DNA of 10,810 bases from Betaproteobacteria bacterium UBA5582 (lineage in GTDB: Bacteria > Pseudomonadota > Gammaproteobacteria > Burkholderiales > Rhodocyclaceae). Position 1 is the first letter of the stretch. Each line of letters starts with the position of its first letter. The stretch covers positions 1-10,810 of the forward strand of contig DILW01000134.1 of assembly GCA_002425245.1 (NCBI GenBank), given 5' to 3'. The notes beneath the pieces are model-generated. The model was given only the letters and a program-made list of their open reading frames with translations, searched no databases and was not told where the DNA came from. Of this stretch, positions 6,574-10,810 are shown piece after piece. Both the position numbers and the translations under genes were made by a program.

Positions 6574-7755
6574 TCAGGCGCGCTCGAGAATCACCGCGAT
6601 ACCCTGACCGCCGCCGATGCACATGGTCACCAGCGCGTACTTGCCGGCAACACGTTCCAGTTCGTACAGGGCCTTGGTGGCGATGAAGGCACCGGAGCAG
6701 CCGACCGGGTGGCCGAGGGCGATGGCGCCGCCGTTCGGGTTGGTCTTGGCCGGATCGAGGCCGAGCACCTTGGACACCGACAGGGCCTGCGCGGCGAAAG
6801 CTTCGTTCGATTCGATGACGTCCATCTGATCGAGCGTCAGGCCGGCCTTCTTCAGCGCCAGCTTGGTCGCCGGGATCGGGCCTTCGCCCATGATGTCGTT
6901 CGGCACGCCGGCAACGGCGTAACCGGCGATGCGGGCACGCGCCTTGTAGCCAGCCTTGGCGGCGACGTCGGCAGCAGCCAGCACGAAGAAGGCAGCGCCG
7001 TCGTTGATGCCGGAGGCGTTACCGGCGGTCACCGTACCGTCCTTCTTGAACGCCGGCTTCATCTTGGCCAGGCTTTCCATGGTCGTACCGCGCTTCGGAT
7101 GCTCGTCGGTATCGAAAACGACTTCGCCCTTGCGCGTCTGCTTGACGATGGGAACGATCTGCGACTTGAAGTAACCGGCGTCGATGGCGGCCGCAGCGCG
7201 ACGCTGGGATTCGACGGCGAAGGCATCCTGCTCTTCGCGGGTGATGCCATGCTTGGCAGCCAGGTTCTCGGCAGTGATGCCCATGTGGCCGACGCCGAAC
7301 GGGTCGGTCAGCACGGCAACCATCGAGTCGATCGCCTTGGTGTCACCCATGCGCGCACCGGAACGCAGCGCCGGCAGCAGGTAGGCCGCCTTGGACATGA
7401 CTTCGACGCCGCCGCCAATGCCGTAGTCGGCATCGTTCAACATGATGTTCTGGGCGGTGGTGACGATGCCCTGCAAGCCGGAGGCGCACAGGCGGGAAAC
7501 CTGCATGGCCACCGATTCCATCGGCAGGCCAGCCTGGATCGAGGCAACGCGCGAGGCGTAGGCATAACGGGAGTCGGTCGGCATCGTGGTGCCGACGGTG
7601 ACGTAGTTGATTTGCTGGGGATCGACGCCGGAACGGGCGATCGCCTCTTTCATGACGATGCCGGCCAGCTCGCTGGTATCGAAATCAGCCAGGGAACCGC
7701 CAAAGGCGCCGATGGGGGAACGGACTGCGCTCAGAACGACTACTTCTCTGCTCAT
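6574..7755 (-). CDS. Acetyl-CoA C-acyltransferase / beta-ketothiolase (BktB/PhaA type)
   Basis: This full-length 393-residue biosynthetic-type thiolase condenses two acyl-CoA molecules to a 3-ketoacyl-CoA, or runs the reverse cleavage, in the cytoplasm. The nucleophile is C90 in SRLCASGLQG; H349 (GHPVGCSG) and C379 (MCIGGGQG) complete the catalytic set, and NEAFAAQA supplies the oxyanion-hole Asn. Blocks such as GYFKSQIVPIV, RKGEVVFDTDEH and TVTAGNASGIND closely recall BktB of Cupriavidus, so longer 3-ketoacyl-CoA substrates and a role in polyhydroxyalkanoate supply or fatty-acid/aromatic degradation are plausible. The start is ATG 7755 with AGAGGAG just upstream. It is the last gene of the leftward block, 25 bases after the CobD/CbiB-like gene and before a strong terminator. 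No PHA synthase or reductase is in view, so the pathway is inferred. Confidence 0.93.
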   Translation of the reverse strand: MSREVVVLSAVRSPIGAFGGSLADFDTSELAGIVMKEAIARSGVDPQQINYVTVGTTMPTDSRYAYASRVASIQAGLPMESVAMQVSRLCASGLQGIVTTAQNIMLNDADYGIGGGVEVMSKAAYLLPALRSGARMGDTKAIDSMVAVLTDPFGVGHMGITAENLAAKHGITREEQDAFAVESQRRAAAAIDAGYFKSQIVPIVKQTRKGEVVFDTDEHPKRGTTMESLAKMKPAFKKDGTVTAGNASGINDGAAFFVLAAADVAAKAGYKARARIAGYAVAGVPNDIMGEGPIPATKLALKKAGLTLDQMDVIESNEAFAAQALSVSKVLGLDPAKTNPNGGAIALGHPVGCSGAFIATKALYELERVAGKYALVTMCIGGGQGIAVILERA

Positions 7756-7780
7756 GTAGAACTCCTCTTAAAAATTTTTA

Positions 7781-8704
7781 TCAGCCTGCCAGGCTGGCAA
7801 GCCCCAACAAAAAGAGCAACAACATCCACAGCACCGTCGCCCGCCAGACGAGGCCAACGGCACTTTGCATGAAATCCACGTCGGCAGGATCGCCCAGGCC
7901 CAGTTCAGCCCGGTCGGAAACCTCGCCTTCGTCGATCACCGAACCACCCAGTTGCACACCGAGCGCCCCGGCACCGCTGGCCAGGACGATGCCCAGCTCG
8001 CGATCGGGCCACATTGCCGGCTGGGTCCGCCAGCAATGCACCGCGTCCTCAAAATCGCCGACCACGGCAAAGGCCGCGGCAGTGGCCCGCAGCGCCGGCC
8101 AGTCGATGAGATGGAAAGCCCGTTGGGAGAACAGCGCGAACTCATTATGCGCCGCCGCGGCGTCGGCTGTCCAACGATCGCGGACGATCAAGGCCAGACG
8201 GTACAACAGGGCCCCGCAAGGGCCGGGCAGCAGGACAAACCAGAGGAGGACGGCAAACACATGGCGATGCGAGGCACCGAGTGCCCCCTCGATCGACAGG
8301 CGGGCAACATCGCGGGCACTCAAACCCTGGGTCGCCACGCCCTGCCAGTCGGCGAGCAACTGGCGCGCCCGCTCCAGGTCGCCAAGACGCAGCGCCAGTT
8401 GGATTTCGGTGTAATGGTGGCTGAACTGACGAAAACCCATGGTCAGGTAGAGCACGACGACGTTGAGCAGCCAGCCGAGCAAGGGATTCAGCGACGACAG
8501 TGCCAGGTAGAGCAGGCCGATCACGACGACCGGCAAGGCGACGGCGATCACCCAGGCGGCGACACCATGATGCCGCCCACCGGCATTGAATCTGGACTCG
8601 ACCAGCGCGGCCCAGAAGGTCAGCGGCTCGGCAACGATCCGACGGTAGTCCAGCGGCTTGAACTGTTCGATCAGGAAAACGGCGATCAGCGAAAAAAGAC
8701 TCAT
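7781..8704 (-). CDS. CobD/CbiB-family-like integral membrane protein, active-site motif diverged
   Basis: This 307-residue membrane protein has hydrophobic segments at about 48-70, 73-90, 147-175 and 283-305. Its order of motifs follows the cobalamin enzyme CbiB/CobD: a short N-terminal helix ending in EQF, FRQFSHHYTEIQLALRLGDLERARQLL (91-117), a GALLYR element (164-169) and a C-terminal AGALGVQLGG (245-254). In true CbiB, which attaches the aminopropanol arm to adenosylcobyric acid, a conserved acidic/Asn stretch of the ENTSDG type precedes the GALLYR element. Here the equivalent stretch reads IEGALGASHRH (138-148), so synthase activity is doubtful. No other cobalamin gene is nearby. The start is ATG 8704 with a poor ribosome site. 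It lies 47 bases after the Nudix stop and 25 before the thiolase start. AmpE-like regulators share this fold family, so the exact role is open. Confidence 0.78.
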   Translation of the reverse strand: MSLFSLIAVFLIEQFKPLDYRRIVAEPLTFWAALVESRFNAGGRHHGVAAWVIAVALPVVVIGLLYLALSSLNPLLGWLLNVVVLYLTMGFRQFSHHYTEIQLALRLGDLERARQLLADWQGVATQGLSARDVARLSIEGALGASHRHVFAVLLWFVLLPGPCGALLYRLALIVRDRWTADAAAAHNEFALFSQRAFHLIDWPALRATAAAFAVVGDFEDAVHCWRTQPAMWPDRELGIVLASGAGALGVQLGGSVIDEGEVSDRAELGLGDPADVDFMQSAVGLVWRATVLWMLLLFLLGLASLAG

Positions 8705-8751
8705 GAGGGGTTATTTTTACCCTGTGCAGCGGTTTGTTTCTGGTCAGAACG

Positions 8752-9339
8752 TCAAGATACCACAAGCCTTTCGGTCAGCGAGCGGATCATGCCGGCCGTC
8801 GCGCCCCAGATGAAATGATCGCCGTAGGGCATGGCAAAATAATGACGGAGGGCGCCGCGCAGATGAACGGCATGGCGCTGGTGGTTGGATTCGTCGAGCA
8901 GGAAGGACAAGGGCACTTCGAAGATCTCGGCTACCTCGAACGGGTCGGGGCGCACTTCAAAGGGCGGGCGCACCAGACCGACCACCGGCACCACACAGTA
9001 ACCGGTACCGGTCCGGTATTCCGGCAGGTAGCCGAGCAACTCGACCCGGCTGCGGCTCAGGCCGATTTCCTCTTCCGTCTCGCGCAGTGCGGTTTCCAGC
9101 GGCGAGGCGTCGTCCGCCTCGACCCGGCCACCGGGAAAGCTGACCTGGCCCGCGTGGTCGCGCAAATGCGCGGTACGCCGGGTGAGCAGGACGGTATGCC
9201 CGCCCTCGCGGTCGACAATGGGGAAGAGCACCGCTGCCGGCGTCAGCCCGCTACTGGCCGCACCATCCTCGATCACCGCTTCGCCCGCTGGCGGCGCACC
9301 GAGCAGGCAGCGCCGCAAGTTCGCCAGATCGACACGCAT
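8752..9339 (-). CDS. Nudix hydrolase, CoA pyrophosphatase type (NudL-like)
   Basis: This 195-residue protein is predicted to hydrolyse coenzyme A or its esters to 4'-phosphopantetheine and 3',5'-ADP. The CoA-specific signature just before the Nudix box is present: LLTRRTAHLRDHAGQVSFPG (51-70). The Nudix helix runs on through GGRVEADD to RETEEEIG (86-93), with the metal-binding E90 and E91 intact. The protein is cytoplasmic, with no signal peptide. Its ATG (9337-9339) overlaps the TGA of the preceding 84-residue gene by one base (TGATG), a strong sign of translational coupling. It shares a probable operon with a thiolase, which also handles CoA thioesters. CoA specificity follows from the family motif and was not shown for this protein. 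Confidence 0.92.
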   Translation of the reverse strand: MRVDLANLRRCLLGAPPAGEAVIEDGAASSGLTPAAVLFPIVDREGGHTVLLTRRTAHLRDHAGQVSFPGGRVEADDASPLETALRETEEEIGLSRSRVELLGYLPEYRTGTGYCVVPVVGLVRPPFEVRPDPFEVAEIFEVPLSFLLDESNHQRHAVHLRGALRHYFAMPYGDHFIWGATAGMIRSLTERLVVS

Positions 9340-9593
9340 CAGGCCGTCGGTCCCTCCTCGATTTCCGCATGTACGGCGGCCAGCGCATCCTGCAGGGTTT
9401 CCTCGGCCAGCGCGTTGATACCGGTGGCGACCACATCGGCAGCCTCGACCGCGCCGACCGGCAGCCGCTTGCTGTCCAGCGAAGCGATCAGCGCGGCACT
9501 GGCGCCAACCACGCGCAGCAATGCCTGGCGCTCGCGCATCAACATTTCGACTTCGCTGCGCAGCAGTTCGATTTCCCGATCCTTCTGGGGCAT
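9339..9593 (-). CDS. Small conserved-type protein with N-terminal coiled coil, unknown function
   Basis: This is an 84-residue soluble protein. Residues 4-30 (KDREIELLRSEVEMLMRER and on) are charged with heptad-like leucines and suggest a short coiled coil. A more hydrophobic middle (ASAALIASL) follows, then a helical acidic tail (60-84). I recognise no domain. The start at ATG 9593 is supported by AGGAG 7 bases upstream, which begins at the stop codon of the protease gene. A much longer frame is open upstream in the same register, but it lies inside the protease gene on the same strand and is a shadow. The gene sits between the protease (11-base gap) and the Nudix gene (1-base stop/start overlap), so it is almost certainly translated. 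It may act as a partner or dimerisation factor, which is speculation. Confidence 0.8.
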   Translation of the reverse strand: MPQKDREIELLRSEVEMLMRERQALLRVVGASAALIASLDSKRLPVGAVEAADVVATGINALAEETLQDALAAVHAEIEEGPTA

Positions 9594-9604
9594 TCTTCTC
9601 TCTC

Positions 9605-10279
9605 CTAAAAGCGCTTTTTCAGCGTCATCGTACTGCCCTCGCGCTGCATCTCCATGCGGTTGAGGACGCTCATGCCAAGCAGGGCAATCGGCAGGTCGGT
9701 CTGATGGATCACGGCATCGACCTGATGCAGGGTCATGCCGCCGATGCGTACCTTGTCGAGCTGGACCTTGCTCACCACGACCTGGCCATTGGCGGTCTGG
9801 GACAGCCCCTTCTGTCCGCGGTTGAAATCGAGCCCCATCCGCCGGGCATCGCTGGCTCCCAGGGAAACCATGCTGGCCCCGGTATCGACCAGAAAGCGCA
9901 CCGAAACGCCGTTGATGGTTCCGGTGGTGAAAAAATGTCCCTGGGCGTCGGCATGCAGGACCAGGCGCTCGCCACCGCCACCATCGGTCGAGCCGCCGAC
10001 GGCATGCTGGCCGACACGCAGGGGGCGCTTGCGCCCGTCGATCTCGATCACGACCTGATCGCTCTGGACCGACAGCACCTTGACACCGTCTACCGTGGTG
10101 CCCACCGGCACCGAACGCGGCGGTGCGCCATTGATCACGAGCAAGGCCTTGCTGCCGACGATCCCGGCCAGACCGACCTCCTGGGCCAGGGCGACGGAGC
10201 TCAGACAGGCCAGGCATGCCAGCGTAAAATGCGGCATCCGGAAACGCCTTGCGAGTACCGCCATGAAACCCGTTGCCAT
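9605..10279 (-). CDS. Retropepsin-like aspartic protease, TIGR02281 type, exported
   Basis: This 224-residue protein carries a single catalytic motif FLVDTGASMVSL (129-140, D132), the clan AA pattern in which two copies dimerise to build the active site. Further family blocks are TANGQVVVSKVQLDKVRIGG (162-181) and PIALLGMSVLNRMEM (197-211). An N-terminal signal sequence (FTLACLACLSSVALA, cleavage before QE) sends it to the periplasm. Between them, residues 36-92 form a small beta-rich domain (GLAGIVGSKALLVINGAPPR onward) resembling the HR domain of GspC. ATG 10279 has GGGGGAG 9 bases upstream but overlaps the divergent amidotransferase start by 17 bases. ATG 10264 and ATG 10237 are alternatives, and 10237 gives the most typical signal peptide. 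It heads the five-gene leftward block. Its substrate is unknown. Confidence 0.88.
   Translation of the reverse strand: MATGFMAVLARRFRMPHFTLACLACLSSVALAQEVGLAGIVGSKALLVINGAPPRSVPVGTTVDGVKVLSVQSDQVVIEIDGRKRPLRVGQHAVGGSTDGGGGERLVLHADAQGHFFTTGTINGVSVRFLVDTGASMVSLGASDARRMGLDFNRGQKGLSQTANGQVVVSKVQLDKVRIGGMTLHQVDAVIHQTDLPIALLGMSVLNRMEMQREGSTMTLKKRF
10202..10230 (+). promoter_or_regulatory. Candidate sigma-70 promoter of the glutamine amidotransferase gene
   Basis: CAGACA (10202-10207, 4 of 6 match to TTGACA) and TAAAAT (10225-10230, 5 of 6 match to TATAAT) are spaced by exactly 17 bases. A start near 10237 gives a leader of about 26 bases. The elements lie inside the 5' part of the oppositely oriented protease gene, as they must, because the two genes leave no free space between them. 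Confidence 0.4.
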
Positions 10280-10810
10280 CTTTCGTCACTCCCCCACCGA
10301 AGGTCCGGGCTATTTTGCCATATTCCTTGAGCGACAAGGGATTCCATGGACATTGATCGCCGTTGACGAGGGGGAACCGGTGCCCGTCAGCGCCGAAAGT
10401 TTCGCCGGCCTCTGTTTCATGGGCGGGCCGATGAGCGTCAATGACCCGCTGCCCTGGGTCGAACCGGTCTGCGCCCTGATTCGCGACGCCGTCGCCCGCG
10501 ACATCCCGGTGATCGGCCATTGCCTGGGTGGCCAGCTGATCAGCAAGGCACTGGGCGGCCAGGTGACGAAGAACCCGGTCAAGGAAATCGGCTGGGGCGA
10601 GGCGCTGGCCGAAGACGATGAAATCGCCCGCCGCTGGCTGGGCGACTTCGCCGGCCAGGCGAACACCGTCTTCCAGTGGCACGGCGAGACCTTCAGCATT
10701 CCGCCCGGCGCCAGCCGGCTGTTCGCCAACGCCTACTGCGCCAACCAGATGTACGTGCTCGGCCCGCACCTGGGCATGCAGTGCCACGTCGAGATGACGC
10801 CGGAGATGAT
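10263..10810 (+). CDS. Class I glutamine amidotransferase domain protein (partial, C-terminus off the right edge)
   Basis: The frame is open from ATG 10263 through the window end (182 codons, no stop). It has the stand-alone GATase1 fold related to GuaA's glutaminase half. The nucleophile elbow is VIGHCLGGQLIS with C87, and the His-Glu pair is H175 and E177 (QCHVEM), so the triad is complete within the window. Also visible are the oxyanion region FMGGPMSVND (52-61) and the family block NTVFQWHGETFSIPPGAS (134-151). Such proteins hydrolyse glutamine, or gamma-glutamyl compounds, and often act on small substrates without a known synthase partner. The start gives the expected MKPVAIFRHS opening, although its ribosome site (GAG 8 bases upstream) is weak. 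It is divergent from the protease gene. The substrate is unknown, and gamma-glutamyl-polyamine hydrolases of the PuuD type are less similar. Confidence 0.9.
   Translation, partial: MKPVAIFRHSPTEGPGYFAIFLERQGIPWTLIAVDEGEPVPVSAESFAGLCFMGGPMSVNDPLPWVEPVCALIRDAVARDIPVIGHCLGGQLISKALGGQVTKNPVKEIGWGEALAEDDEIARRWLGDFAGQANTVFQWHGETFSIPPGASRLFANAYCANQMYVLGPHLGMQCHVEMTPEM

Noticed and set aside
6469..7872. Long open frame on the plus strand opposite the thiolase
   Set aside because: It is antisense to a full-length thiolase and also crosses the terminator hairpin; its composition is that of a shadow frame.
8705..8751. Inverted repeat TTCTGACCAGAA (reverse strand) and GGGT/ACCC pairing between the Nudix and CbiB-like genes
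   Set aside because: The stems are short (4-5 pairs) and the first has only a 2-base loop; neither has a T-run in the right place for a terminator, and no regulator site is recognised.

Overview
The window is about 65% G+C, almost entirely coding, and reads as chromosomal DNA of a betaproteobacterium, probably a relative of Dechloromonas/Azonexus (Rhodocyclales). That placement is inferred from codon use, protein flavour (BktB-type thiolase, short GspC, beta-type CobD/CbiB paralogue) and gene content. I see no tRNA, rRNA, IS element, CRISPR array or phage gene.

Layout. (1) 1-2216, leftward: the start of a type II secretion operon, a short gspC followed by gspD, which runs off the left edge. 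(2) 2367-4004, rightward: a Na+/Pi cotransporter-family protein with a PhoU-like tail, divergent from gspC across a 150-base gap. (3) 4008-6373, leftward: a two-gene operon of a circularly permuted ATP-grasp protein and an alpha-E protein, meeting the transporter tail to tail with only 3 bases between stops. (4) 6374-6573: a 200-base gap that holds the most interesting signal. A near-consensus sigma-54 promoter points into the ATP-grasp gene, NtrC-like sites lie 80-120 bases upstream of it, and next to these is a strong intrinsic terminator for the genes on the right. (5) 6574-10279, leftward: five closely packed genes, in transcription order a periplasmic retropepsin-like aspartic protease, an 84-residue coiled-coil protein, a CoA-type Nudix hydrolase, a CobD/CbiB-like membrane protein and a BktB-type beta-ketothiolase. 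(6) 10263-10810, rightward: the first 182 codons of a class I glutamine amidotransferase, with its whole catalytic triad, running off the right edge.

How the genes fit together. The type II secretion pair needs the rest of a gsp cluster outside the window. The ATP-grasp/alpha-E pair is a widespread enzyme pair of unsettled function, thought to form amide bonds on peptide-like substrates. The promoter seen here would place it under nitrogen-limitation control, which is the lead best worth following. The five-gene block mixes CoA metabolism (thiolase, CoA pyrophosphatase) with envelope proteins, and its shared role, if any, is not evident.
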